DNA of 64,000 bases from Apostichopus japonicus (taxonomy: Eukaryota; Echinodermata; Holothuroidea; Aspidochirotida; Stichopodidae). This document shows positions 1 to 11,345 of the stretch, piece after piece. How positions within the stretch are numbered: the stretch's first letter is position 1; each line of letters begins with the position of its first letter. A program made the translations under genes and the position numbers. The stretch lies in assembly GCF_037975245.1 (NCBI RefSeq), contig NC_092577.1, forward strand, positions 6,785,001 through 6,849,000, read 5' to 3'. Below the pieces are notes generated by a model, which ran no database searches, was not told the DNA's origin, and was given only the letters and a program-made list of their open reading frames with translations.

Positions 1-828
1 CCTTGAGACTCTGTTGACGAAGAAGTTGCTGCAACATCCGCTACAGGTTTGAAATTGATTGCAGCATCCTCGGCAGTATCCTCAGCAACATCATCAGCCG
101 CATCATTCTGGGGCTGCTGTACAACAGGTGGTAGTGTGTCAGTGCTGCAAAACAATTTAATGACTATTCACCTGAAATGGGATTAAATCTGGCTTACTGT
201 CCTTGCATTTAACCAATATCTAAAACATTACTTTTCTTTTACTGCTTATCAGTTATCACAATGTTTTTCAATACCAGAACTACACGTGTTAGCAGGGTTA
301 TATATAGATATAGAACTGAATAGGCTGTTGAACTCGTTTATACAGTAGGCCTACACCACGGTTGAGAGAGGCAATCGAGGCAAAGTGCCTTGCCTAAGGA
401 CACAATGGAAAAGCTGAACAGTCCTGGGAGGATTCGAACTAGAAACCTTTAGATCTGTAGTCCAGCGAAGCTCTACTGACTGAGCTCTCCACCCTCATTT
501 CATCATTAGTGCCACACTTACTGGTACATACCTTGCATCATTTTCTATCTGCTCAATGTCACCTTGGTTGACATTGATAGTGACAGGAAACACCACTGGC
601 TCTTCTACCCTCACCAGAATCTTTGTGGGACCTGGAATTTTCTGATCCTCCTCTATGTCTACGTAGTCTTCAAAGTCTTTGTCAAAGAACTGGAGGATGA
701 GAGACTTGTTCTCCAAACCAAATAAACCAGATGCAGCCTTCTCTATATCAAGCTTGGTAGCTCCTTCTGCATCACCCTCAATATGAACCCTTTTCTGGTT
801 CATACCATATAACAACAACAATTTGTGT
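1..828 (-). CDS. PB1-like domain protein, two internal exons (partial gene)
   Basis: Two exons on the minus strand read in one frame. The first (828 to 532) follows a good acceptor (TTGTCTTTCAG) and ends at a GCAAG/GTATGT donor. The second (144 to the window edge) follows ATTGTTTTGCAG. Both junctions are phase 2 and the joined frame is open. The first exon encodes about 98 residues resembling a PB1 (Phox/Bem1) fold: an early KLLLLYGMNQKRVHIEG strand region and an acidic FFDKDFEDYVDIEED stretch like the OPCA segment. The second encodes an Ala/Asp-rich acidic linker (DAADDVAEDTAEDAA). PB1 domains are protein-protein interaction modules; the partner is unknown. No start codon is visible, so at least one exon lies upstream (above 840), and the 3' end lies outside the window. 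The intron carries a SINE. The gene follows the C2H2/transposase-like gene on the same strand; a shared origin is possible but not shown. PB1 assignment is by pattern only. Confidence 0.6.
355..496 (-). repeat. tRNA-derived SINE in intron
   Basis: On the minus strand the head (496 to about 415) looks like a tRNA: box A-like GAGCTCAGTCAGTAG, an anticodon-arm-like CTGGACTACAGATC and box B-like AGTTCGAATCC. A body follows with TGTGTCCTTAGGCAAGGCA, a motif typical of tRNA-SINE bodies in marine animals. It lies in the intron of the PB1-like gene. The 3' boundary near 355 is approximate. Confidence 0.6.
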
Positions 829-839
829 CTGAAAGACAA

Positions 840-2603
840 TTTAACATACTAAATAAATTTGGAAGTGAACCAACCAAATCTAACTCGTCTACATCATTTT
901 ATTTACATTGTACAGTAAGTACATAGTTTCAAAGCTGTATTTGGTCACAAAGTCACAAATACATTTAACCACAAAAGTGCATTTGATATCAATAATATTT
1001 TTATCTTTTTTCCTTTCATTCATCATACAAATTTAATATGCGCAACAAAGTGGGTGTACTAAATTTACACCCACTGTACTAATGTACTAAATTTAAAAAT
1101 ACAAGTATACTGAGAGAAGTGTTTTAAATAAATGTCAAATGGTTGGCATTGGTCAGAATTGGATATGGCATTCAAATTGATTACAAATACTAAAGAACTG
1201 AAGACCACAATAATATTGTTCATGGCTCAGAATTGCATTGAAATTGAACATTGTAAATAAACAACTATTGACAGGCTAAAACACTGGCTAAACCTTGGCA
1301 AACCTCTAAAAGACAATCAGTTTAAGTTTGCTACAATTATCTACTTTATTCTTCATCATCACTGACTGTTGATGATTGTGGTAGAATAGAGAAGAAATGA
1401 TGATGCTATGCTGGTATGCTATGCTTCGTACAGAGGTGTAAAATGGGCATACCTGTTAAAATGCCTTCCATAGAAAAAAAAAAGCTTATTTAATTCAAAG
1501 CCCAACATCATAAAAATGGAAAAATCACCACAGCCAAAAAGCTACCAACTACCAAAATTTACACAGGGAAGTACAGACTACACATAGTCACCTAAAACAG
1601 GACCTTTTGCAGGCAAATAAACTCAACAAGTACGCTAACTATCTCTTAAACCTAACCTGTAAATTGCAATTATCAGGGTTATATTTGTGAACCTAAAACC
1701 ACACCAACAAGCAATATCCTACCTAACAGGAGACATGAATTGGCTTTGATTCAATAAACTGTTTTCAGTTCAATGCACAAACACACATCAAAAATAAAAT
1801 GCGTTCGCCAAATAAAGCATATGTTTGTTTATATAAAACAGCAATACCATAAAGAATGCAATTTTTAATTTTTTGACAGCTCCAAACCCGGCATTAATTT
1901 GCTGAAACACCTTTGGCCATGTTTTCGCTTACATTTAAAGTATTCTGTAGCCAGTGAATAGGCTAAAAATCCTACAAGGATCTATTTAGGGGACCAAGAC
2001 TTCCCTTTTGCTGAGTAGAATCACACAGAGGAGGAATCGTACTCCACACATCGCCCTTTAAACACAGCATAGAGCCTAAAAGTGTCTTTTTAATCACCCT
2101 AACCCTGAAAAGTGAAGAGTCAGCTGTATTCAGGGTTCATTTTAAGTGGGATCGCACTTTGCGATGTGAATATTCACTCTGCGATGCAAGACGACACTCT
2201 GTATCGCGCAACTGCCACACAAAAAACCAAAAAAAATAGCCTAACATACTGTAGTAAAGGCAAATTTGGAGCCTATACCATCATTTGTTTGGAAGATCTT
2301 CAAACGATGTCTAATTTCATTTTGATCCATTTATACAGGTGAATAGTGAAATTAATAGCCTAACACACTGTAGTATAGGCAAATTTGGAGCCGATACTGT
2401 CATTTATTTTTATTTTAAATAAAATTCAAGTTTGTAAACGAATTCTGGATTAGTTTAATTAAATAAATTACTGCGATAGTGTTACATAATGTTCATTATT
2501 AATGTTTCAATTTTGATTCACTCATCCAGGGCATTCAAAAGTAATACCCAAACTAGCTAGCACTAAGCGCCATTCTGTTATCTTCCACTTATGATCCTAA
2601 CTG
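840..2603. other. AT-rich intergenic or intronic stretch
   Basis: No recognisable gene. A short phrase built on CCTAACAYACTGTAGTA followed by GGCAAATTTGGAGCC occurs near 2240 and 2360 and, degraded, near 3570, so this is old local duplication. Missing 5' exons of the PB1-like gene would lie here but I could not place them. Confidence 0.4.
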
Positions 2604-3519
2604 CAGACCTGTCAACCTGTTTGACCCCAAAATAGGGAGAATAAAAATTTTCAGGGCCAAAAAACCGGGAGAATAAGGGGCAAATAGGGAGGTTGGTAAT
2701 TTTCAACTGAAATTATATAAATACTCCTAAATAAATAGTCTACAGTACCGCTCATGTGTAACTGGACATGTGTACGCGCACAGGATGAAGACGTATAAAC
2801 AAGTACAATCGCGTATAAAATCGTTGACAAACAAATTGCCGCGTAGACACCTCGTATAATCCCTGTACGAGTTTATACGCAGGTTATGCTATTGTGCTCA
2901 ATGAATAGGGATTAAAGTCGCCGAAAGAATTAGTGAGATGTTTGAAACAGCCGTTTCTTAAATCGTAGTTTAAGACATGATATTCACCTAGCATCGAAGA
3001 GGACGCAGGTAAAGTGTGTGCCGGCATAGAACTTAACTGTTTTTTTCGTATACAAGTAGCCTACATGCGAACTGCACACATTAGGTACGCCGCATATACA
3101 AACAAGTGACAACTTGCGTTTATTAAACTGGGGCACCAAGGCATATGCAGAGTGCACGCCGTACTACTGTACTGTATTCAGGACTCGACCAAGGCCAACG
3201 TACTATAACGACATTGGGCGAAGTCTGAGAACTGACAAAGCAGCCTGATATTGGTTGAGAGTCCCGCACAGCACTGTGCCAGCAGGGAGTTGTTATGGAA
3301 CTCCCTGGTGTCAGTCATAACGTGTTTGTAAACAATCAATCTATTTTTAGATTACACTTATTACCCGAAGGGCATATGACTAACTGTTGGCTATTTTCAG
3401 AATTTCGCAAGTGATGAAACATTAAAAAACCGGGAGAATAGAATATGAAACCGGGAGGCTGGGAGATTTGGGTAAAAACCGTGAGTCTCCCGGTAAAACC
3501 GGGAGAGTTGACAGGTCTG
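2604..3519. mobile_element. Non-autonomous DNA transposon, 13-bp TIR
   Basis: The ends are perfect inverted copies of CAGACCTGTCAAC. TAACTG flanks both sides directly (2598-2603 and 3520-3525), giving a 6-bp target duplication. Near the ends are related G-rich phrases (AAACCGGGAGAATA on the left, ACCGGGAGAGTTGAC on the right). There is no transposase frame inside. The tips resemble hAT-type elements, but hAT duplications are normally 8 bp, so the superfamily is open. Confidence 0.75.
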
Positions 3520-3902
3520 TAACTGCAAAAAAAATAGTTCTATAAAGTATAGCCTAACAATCACTGGTAATTCCTAACCTAACACACTGTAGCATAGTTA
3601 AATGTGGATCCTTTACCAGGGATGTAAGTTTTCTGTATTTTAATTACCACAAAAATGGTATTTTCTGGTGCATGAACATACTCCAGGTAATGAAATTGAT
3701 AGCACCATTTTGCATCTCAGCACTCTTTTGAGGGCAAAAATTTCAAAAGGGGAGGTGGGGACACCCACTCCCCCTCAACTACAGCGTGTACAGACAAAAG
3801 TTACTTGCTAACCATTTTGACCAAACTGCTAATCAAATCGGGATTTTGATTAGTATAAGTGGTATACCTTCCCCACCATTTACAGGGTACATCTATGATC
3901 TA
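3520..3902. other. 3' flank of the C2H2/transposase-like gene
   Basis: Non-coding sequence downstream of the minus-strand stop at 3903. Presumably 3' UTR and intergenic DNA. No clear polyadenylation signal was recognised close to the stop. Confidence 0.3.
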
Positions 3903-6900
3903 TCATAGATTTCGCACATAATGTCTTATTGAAATCAGATTCATACTACCAGTCTTGTATACACCAAGAGGATAATAGTTGTGCAAATCAGACGGTCTGA
4001 ATAAGACAAGTGTATTACCAAATTGAACATTGTAGGCATGCAAGTGGGATATATACTCTGTATGTTCCCCTAATTTACAAAGTAAATAAGTATGCCCAGC
4101 TATAATAAAACACATATCAATCATACCAAATTTGTAACCAACATCCACTATTACTGCCAAACCCTTTGAATACCAGGTACCATTGTATGACACCTTGCCA
4201 ACTGAATACACTGATTCATGCTCACCTACTAGGGGCAATATTTCATCTTGTATGATAAGTGGCAAAAGTCTCACTGGAAACATTTCACCCTTCGTATGAA
4301 TTGTATCTTCAGTCAAGAAGGTTGTACGACCACGGAAAGTGGCTTGCATGAATTCATGCCTTTGTGCTAGGGTCTTACATAAATTCTTTCTGTTCTTGGT
4401 AGTCTTTGAAATTTCCTTGAAGTAATTATGCTTTCCTTCGAAGCGCAATGTCCATGTATTAATCAGTGGACCAAACTGCAATAGCACTGCTGGATAGTGT
4501 ATCAAATAGTGAAACTTTGGTTTCATAGTTACATTATGAAAAAAGGTGTAATAGGAATTTAGAAAATCCTGTATCAAATCATCCAGAAACATTGAAAGTG
4601 CTGGTGTGACCTCAGCAGAAGTACAGTATTCTGTCACATCTAACAACAACAACAAAACTTTCCATGAAAGGCAGCCAATAGGAACCAAGTGGCCTACCAT
4701 TAATGGTAACATACGGTTAAAGCACCACATCTGACAGGCTGTCTGCTTGACTCTGAACGTATAAAGATTGTTGGACATGACGGAGGGTTTATTCGTACGG
4801 TCAGATGCTTCATATGGAAAAGACTTGATCTGTTGATTCAAGTATTTAAGGGTGAAATACTCTTGTGAAACACAATCCTTGATTACTTCTCCAACTACCT
4901 CTGGAAGAACACCCTCAAACAAATCATGGGCCAGGTCCGGTGGTAAGCCATTTGTTACATGAAAATATGTTAGTTGGTTGAGACAGGAAGTGCCCTTTAC
5001 CCCATATGTTGACATGAGTGCAGGGTTCACATGAACTGCTTGGGTCTGTTGATCATATACTTCCTTGGACCTCAATATCAATTTATCTGACAAACAAAAA
5101 TGATTCTTAAGATTTGCCGTTGTGACATTACACATTCGACATACCCTCCCATGGTTAAAATGTACTTGAAACCCTCCGATTTCATGGGCAGCCAGGTTAT
5201 CTGCCGACAAAAAAGAAACTGTACCACGAAACGTATGCTCCATACCATCTTTAGAGAATTGAATGCCATCTTTTTCAAGAACTTTCAGATCTTCAAGAAG
5301 AGGGAAAAAGACATTTTGCAAACCATATGTTTTTACATAGAGTGATGGGCACAGTGACACCAGTTGAATATTGCGCAATTTCGATCTATGCATTGGGTGC
5401 AGATTACCAAGCACAAAATACACTGCAGAAAATTTTAGCATTTGAACATGTGTTCCAAGGGGGTTTGCCACCGTGAAGTCATCATAGTATAGCTGTACTT
5501 GTAGACTAGATGGCTCTTCAGAAAAAAGTGCATTGCTCTTAAATTTGGAACCATCACAAAAGTCACTCAATTTATGCTCAATATGACTTGCATGCCCGCC
5601 ATAAACCTCTCCCAAGATATCATCTGATTTCAACAATGCTTTAAGAGTTTGAAGAATTGGGATGTACTGCATTGTATGTTCCTTGCCATTATCATCATCC
5701 CTGCCCAGCACATATTCACATGGTTCAACAACATTGTACTGATTTATCATGTATTTCTGAAGATTTCTAGAATTTGAAAACAAGTTGAAGGCTTGTTCCA
5801 ACTGACCCTCTTGAAATATTTCTGCCAAACCAAATTCATTAAGACAATCGATGTTGGTACCCGACCTCATCAGCATATTGTTGAGATCTTTCTCTAGGTT
5901 TTCTCTGTGTATCTTGAGAAGGTCGACAAATTCATTTGCTACGAATGAACAAGCTGCCTGTGGCGTTTTATGGATTTCCCTCAGCTTCATTAAAAACATT
6001 GATACTTCCCTATTAACATCAAATTCAGGGTGAGGTATTTCTATATTTTCTGGATTTCCATTTTCAACTACATGCTCATTTTGATCTACTTGTACTTCAA
6101 TTGGAGGAGCATTTAGGTTATTCCGCCTTCCATACCAAAACTCATGTTTTTGCCTTATATGACGCCTAAATACACGGATATTAGAGTAACTCTTAGCACA
6201 ATTGTTTATCCCACAAACAATTTTAAAGTTAGGATCATTTCCATGTTCAAACCTGTAATGCTTAATTAGTACTTCAAACTCTGGAGTACTAAAGTCACAG
6301 TGGCAACAGCTGTAAGCCATTTTACTAAAGTCCAACCATATGCAAAATAATACAGCCCCTATGACTGCCTCATGATGAGGAATATGTCTCATTTATATCC
6401 CACAAGTTAAAAAAACAATGATGAACAATTGAACATTATATACTGTGCACTTGGAAGTTGGACATGGTTATGCAAGCATTAATGGAAAAAGTGTAAATGC
6501 ACGAGTACAGTCAATGTAATTGTGACCTTGTGACAATACCTTATCTTTCACATACCGTAGGCTACTTTATTTAGCCCACAGAATTTGTAATTACTGTAAG
6601 TAGCAGTGTACTACTGTTCTGCACTATATGTACATGTAGGCTACTAGGCTAGGCTACATCTGTAATTTGACATACCTGTGAACAATCAGAATTAGATTAA
6701 AAGTTTAAAAACAAATACAGACATCTCTTTCATACATTTATTTAAACATTATTTTGACTGTATACCCTGCAGTGATAGTAGTAGTAATACTAGTAGTAGT
6801 AGCCTACGGTACACTCTTCAGTACTCAGTAGGCCTGGCTATAATTAGCCTAGGCTATGCCACATGCACTTGTAACATTAGGCTATATACTTACTGTATAC

Positions 6901-7051
6901 TATCAGTATATAGTATACAGTAAGTATATAGCCTTATTTTACAAGTGCTTGTGCCAGTTGTGGCCTATGCTACGCCTTTGCTATGATGACAAATAAAGTT
7001 ACATCAATTGATCGATTTTACTCACCGAATACTTCCTTCGATCTCCATCAT
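3903..7051 (-). CDS. C2H2 zinc-finger, transposase-like protein (two exons, about 815 aa)
   Basis: Exon 1 coding part runs from 7051 to 7026 (MMEIEGSI plus a split Arg) and ends at a strong CG/GTGAGT donor. Exon 2 starts at 6324 after GGACTTTAG and runs to a TGA at 3903-3905. The joint keeps one open frame into MAYSCCHCDF; a start at 6320 would give an unspliced alternative. The first 75 or so residues hold two zinc-finger-like units (CCHCDF..HYRFEH and CGINNC..HIRQKH). A middle region includes GLPPDLAHDLFEGVLPE, an acidic D-x-x-H-D-x-x-x-G type motif. The C-terminal third has PKFHYLIHYP and FGPLINTWTLRFEGKHNYFK. Long proteins of this kind in fish, corals and echinoderms look transposase-derived; a CMC/EnSpm-like relationship is my inference. 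No terminal inverted repeats were found around it, so it may be domesticated or an immobile remnant. The frame is intact. DNA binding is likely from the fingers; catalytic activity is unproven. Confidence 0.72.
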
Positions 7052-7151
7052 AACGAGGAAACGAATTTGCAGTTCCGGTAAACATGCGAGCGAACCAGTA
7101 CATAGAAGTAGTACTAGTAGTAGTAGAAGTTCAAGTAGTAGTAGTAGTAGT
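6777..7151. repeat. TAG trinucleotide microsatellite patches
   Basis: Interrupted runs of TAG occur at about 6777-6802 and 7105-7151. The second lies just upstream of the inferred start of the C2H2/transposase-like gene, where its promoter or 5' UTR would be. Confidence 0.7.
6865..6948. repeat. Long palindrome in intron 1 of the C2H2 gene
   Basis: Arms 6865-6903 and 6910-6948 (39 nt each) are inverted copies with two mismatches around a 6-nt loop. Weaker complementarity continues outward (GGCTATGCCACA on the left against TGTGGCCTATGC on the right). It lies in the 701-bp intron of the preceding gene, so the transcript would carry a stable hairpin. Confidence 0.8.
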
Positions 7152-7553
7152 AAGTTGAGTCTCGTCTAGCTGTACTAACTACTATATATACTGTAAGCCA
7201 CAGACGTGCCACCGGCCGGCCGCATGATCGAACGCATGAACGGGATAAATCTGCATATTCAATACTTCGTTGCAATACGTGCTTATGATTGGTTCACTAA
7301 ATTTTAACGCAAAACGTTGACCAATTATGTGTGGTTATTTTTACCGCGAAAAGTTGTGTAACGCTCTAGTACGAAAAACCAGTGCAGAGTCCCTGAAGGG
7401 GGTTATATGTGTGTGTGTGATTAGAGTTTTATTTATTGCAATTTGTTTTCTCTAAGGCCTATTGGAGATGGGCGACTTTTTGTCAGCCTAATGGGTTTAG
7501 CTCCTGTTACTCTTTTTGTTCTTTTCAATTTGTTACGTCCATAATATCATCTC

Positions 7554-7688
7554 CAGGGGCGGATGCAGGATTTCTCCAAGGGGTGGGGGTTTGAGGTTTC
7601 CGCCCGACAGTGAATGGCTGTCACGGGGAGGGGGTAAAAAATTAATGGGGATTAACCACCTCACCCCTCCCCCTTGGATCCGCCTCTG
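7554..7688. mobile_element. Short hAT-like MITE
   Basis: The ends are near-inverted: CAGGGGCGGATGCAGG on the left, and the right end reads CAGAGGCGGATCCAAGG on the other strand. The interior is G/C-run rich. No convincing 8-bp target duplication. A related degraded piece (CATAGGCGTAGGGAAGGGGG) lies at about 7819-7900. Confidence 0.5.
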
Positions 7689-8481
7689 ATCCCTGTTATT
7701 TTTGTATTGTGAACATATTAGGCCTATGTGCAAACAAATATAAATAAAACAAAAACAAGAGCAGGCTTTAAAACCTTTATCACAACAATGTTATATGCGT
7801 CATGGAGCAGTCATGTTCCATAGGCGTAGGGAAGGGGGACGAGGGGCGACCGCCCTCCACTCTCGATGATGGGGGAGTCTCCCTCTTTCGCCCCCCCCCG
7901 ATTTGGATTGCATGCTAGAATATATATAGGCCTTCAGCCTGTAATATTGACAACCATTGCACCATTTTGCATTTAGAGCACCTCCCCCAGGTAAATGATA
8001 AATAAATAAGTTTCGCCCACACCCACTTCTGAAAAGCTTCCTACGTTCAACAGTTTGGGGGAAAAAAACGAAAGGAGTGCATGTTTTATTTTATTGAGAT
8101 GTCCCAGTGCCCTAAAACTTTAAAAGTGATAGTCCAAACTATATTTTTTTCTCTTCCAACAGCACAATAAAAAGAATATTTAGTGTCTTTTTTTCTACTT
8201 TTATTTATTTATCAACCTCCAAGCATTGAGCAAAAAACCTTCCGAAAATCGTTGTTTTTACCCTATCAGTATACGAAACCCTATGACGTCACGAAACGTC
8301 ATGCATAAAGTGTTAGAGAAAGAAGCACTTTCCGCGTAGCTAGCTGCGGACTGACTGTGCAGTGACAAACAAATCCCGAGTCCTGGGGCTGAAATACATG
8401 GGTGCTGCATGCAACTATAAAAGGCCTATACCTAGACGGTATATATATCTTCGCTGCGTGGGCAACTTATTAAATGTTGTT
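7689..8481. other. Intergenic, repeat fragments only
   Basis: Non-coding. It contains the hAT-like fragment near 7819-7900 with long C and G runs, and otherwise unique AT-rich sequence. No gene recognised. Confidence 0.35.
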
Positions 8482-8730
8482 TGTCGGTTAACTTAGTTGG
8501 TTACTTAGTCAGTCTGAAATGCTAGTCGGTCAAGTTAGTCAGTCCAGACTTGCTAGTCGGTCGAGGTTATTGGCGTTAGTCAGTACCCATAAACTAGTCG
8601 GTCGTAATTATTCCCTAGTCGGTCTTGACTGACTAATTGCCGTGACTACTCTAGCACACTTTAGTTAGTCGGTAGTGACTGACTAGTGTACTGACTAGCT
8701 ATTCACTAGTCCGTAGCGTTACTGACTAGT
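8482..8730. repeat. Cluster of the motif YTAGTCRGT in both orientations
   Basis: In about 250 bp, TTAGTCAGT, CTAGTCGGT and close variants occur roughly a dozen times, with some copies inverted (TGACTGACTA near 8626 and 8671). Spacing is irregular, about 10-35 bp, so it is not a simple tandem repeat. It could be a decayed minisatellite or an array of protein-binding sites. Confidence 0.6.
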
Positions 8731-11105
8731 TTATGTTTTCAGTGTGATTCTTAATCTCAAAATAGTTTTAACATGCTACAAATTACATTTTTCGATGTAA
8801 TGGCGGGATGACAAACCTGCAAACACTTGTACTTAAACGAAGGAAGAATGGAATGGAGTGGGGTAGGAGGGTCGAGTACATAGCAACATTCTTTACTGGG
8901 CAAAACAACTGATCCTCCCGGGTGATTTCAGTAAAAAGTTAAACACATAATGTTGTAATTACATGAACAAGGCAGATATACCAAGATTCCTTATTATTTA
9001 ACTATTTTTTTCATTATTACCCTTCAATAATGTTATCACATTGCACGCATTGTTTTTTTGTCATTGATCTAAATCACATTGTACAAACTTACAACATTTT
9101 TGTGGAGTTGATAAGAATTTTCTTAACCATTACTCAATCGAATCTTCCTATTCAACGATGTTCTCAATGAAGAACTGCATGTGTACCAAATTTCAGACTT
9201 CCTTCATACCAAGGTGTTGCTACAACTTCCTGTTTATACTTTATTTAGAAACACACCAACGCGATATTCATTCATTCGCAAAAGAAATGTTTCATGGAAG
9301 CACAAATACTGAGGGGTAGTGGAGCATGTGACTTTGATTTTACGCAAGAAACCACTAAACTGAAATTATGTTAAACCTCTCAAAATGAATACTCTGTGCG
9401 TTCCCCTTCACAAATTAAAGTATTTGATTGTTTTCAACAAAAAGTTTCTTTATACCGGTACTTTTGAACTGCATGTTTATCATTATTATTTTTTAGTAGC
9501 AATGTTTTAGACATGAATGCACTAGTAACAAAAACACAACAACAAGAGAGTACTTTTAATTACAAAGTTGGGAACTAGTAATTTCCATTAAAAAACGGAG
9601 GCCACTTTCCAGCGTTATAAGGATAGTGGCAAAGCATGTGCCCAATCATCCCCCCCCCCACGCTTACCCCAGCCATCCCTATTTCACGGCTCCATCGCCC
9701 CTGACACGGTAAATGGACGGTATTACGCAAACATTTGCAGTGAAGTCCACACTAAGTGTCTGTATTCTGGTGACTTAACCTACAAGTAAATATACCAAAA
9801 ATACATGGATTGTGGTGTGACATGTGGGGATTTTACAACAATCGTTTTTACCTCTTTTTCAGCAATCCGATTTTTTGGGTCATATCATTTAAAATTGTAT
9901 TATTTTATGTCAAAACCATTAAAGATCGACCACACACAGATCTGGCATGGGGTCGATATGAATTAACCTTGAATCTTTGTGGTAGCATATTATTCATTAT
10001 TATTGTTATGATTGCCTAGAGTTTGGTAAAACACAAAAAATGTTGTTAAAGGGGAAATTCGTTATAATATCACCTTCTCCTTACAATATGACGACTCATC
10101 AAGCTAAGCTGTTTTTCAGTCTGTCTCATCTTACCCAAATACCGAACCCTTAATACTAAAACTAGTATGTATTCTGTGAAAAGAATATTTGACAGCCCTG
10201 CTAATATGTTGTTCACTTCAAAATCTAAGAGAAGGATAATGTGCATATACAAACGTGTTGTCTGTAAGATTCCTTACTACAGCAAGTTGAGCTTGGCGAG
10301 CATGAAATGAAATTATCTGGATTAACCGGTAACAGATATAAAACATAATTTCCAATTAATATTTTCAAGTCTAGCTCAGTATCACCCTACCTTTTACCTG
10401 CATTGCACAGCTCTATGTAAAACACCACTCTGGCCAATGTAGAGAAAATGTAAAGGTTACGTACCTTGTATCTAATTAGCATAATAAATGTATATTTACC
10501 GAACAGTTGTAAGTTTGTTTTAATGTAAAAGCTTTTTCTTTACAATCGTTTGTTTTCTGTATCTATTCATTGAGTGCAGCTGAAAGATGCGCTTTAAAAA
10601 TATTTCACTAATATTTTATATAAAGTAAGGGCCATATATAGCGGACTCATCAACTCAATGACACATGTAGGCCATATAATAGAAATATTGATGAACTATA
10701 AATAATTTGACCTGTCCGCTGCTACAGCATTGACAATTATTGAGTTAAGGTTATTTTATTCATAAAACGGGTCTCCCCTTCCATCGGACGCGAGCATCCA
10801 AAGAAAACCATGTTAGAAAGGGTAAACACTTCATGGTGCTTTGAAAGGTCAAACCAATGTAAGCCTAAAAAAGTTCTCTGACTATTAAGACGAGGACGAA
10901 AGACGAGGCTTTTCCCCTAACACCAATGAGGCTGGTCACATGACTGGTTGAAATATTAATGAAGTCAACTCTAAATAATGTCAAATGTTGCCAGTCGGGG
11001 AAATTGGGTACTTGGCCCCACCACCCATGAAATCGTGCAGACGCCACTTAGCGGGAACCTGAAATTGTTAGGGTCCTGATTTGTTTCTGACCATAATTTT
11101 TGTTT
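8731..11105. other. Intergenic, no gene recognised
   Basis: AT-rich sequence with a C-run hAT-like fragment near 9648-9710. Reading frames here are short and unconvincing. Nothing else recognised. Confidence 0.35.
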
Positions 11106-11345
11106 GGTTCCCGGACAACTCCCCCTTGGACGATTACCCACAGGACGATTACCCTCGGACGATTCCCCCTCGGGCAATTCCCACCCGGACAATTCCCAAT
11201 CGTGACAATTGCCAACCTTGACAATTGCCCACCGGACAATTCCCACTCCGAACATTTCACACCCATGGCAATTTTCCCCGGACAAATTGCCCCCGGACAA
11301 TTTTCCCCCGGACAATCCCCCTCTTCGGAAATTTCCACTGAGACC
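11106..11345. repeat. Minisatellite, left array
   Basis: About a dozen imperfect 15-19 bp units with core GGACAATTCCC or GGACGATTACC, separated by C-rich spacers. It matches the array at 15497-15725 in inverted orientation. Confidence 0.8.

Noticed and set aside
2112-2342. Plus-strand open frame of 76 codons
   Set aside because: Lies in locally repeated AT-rich DNA, with no domain or splice support.
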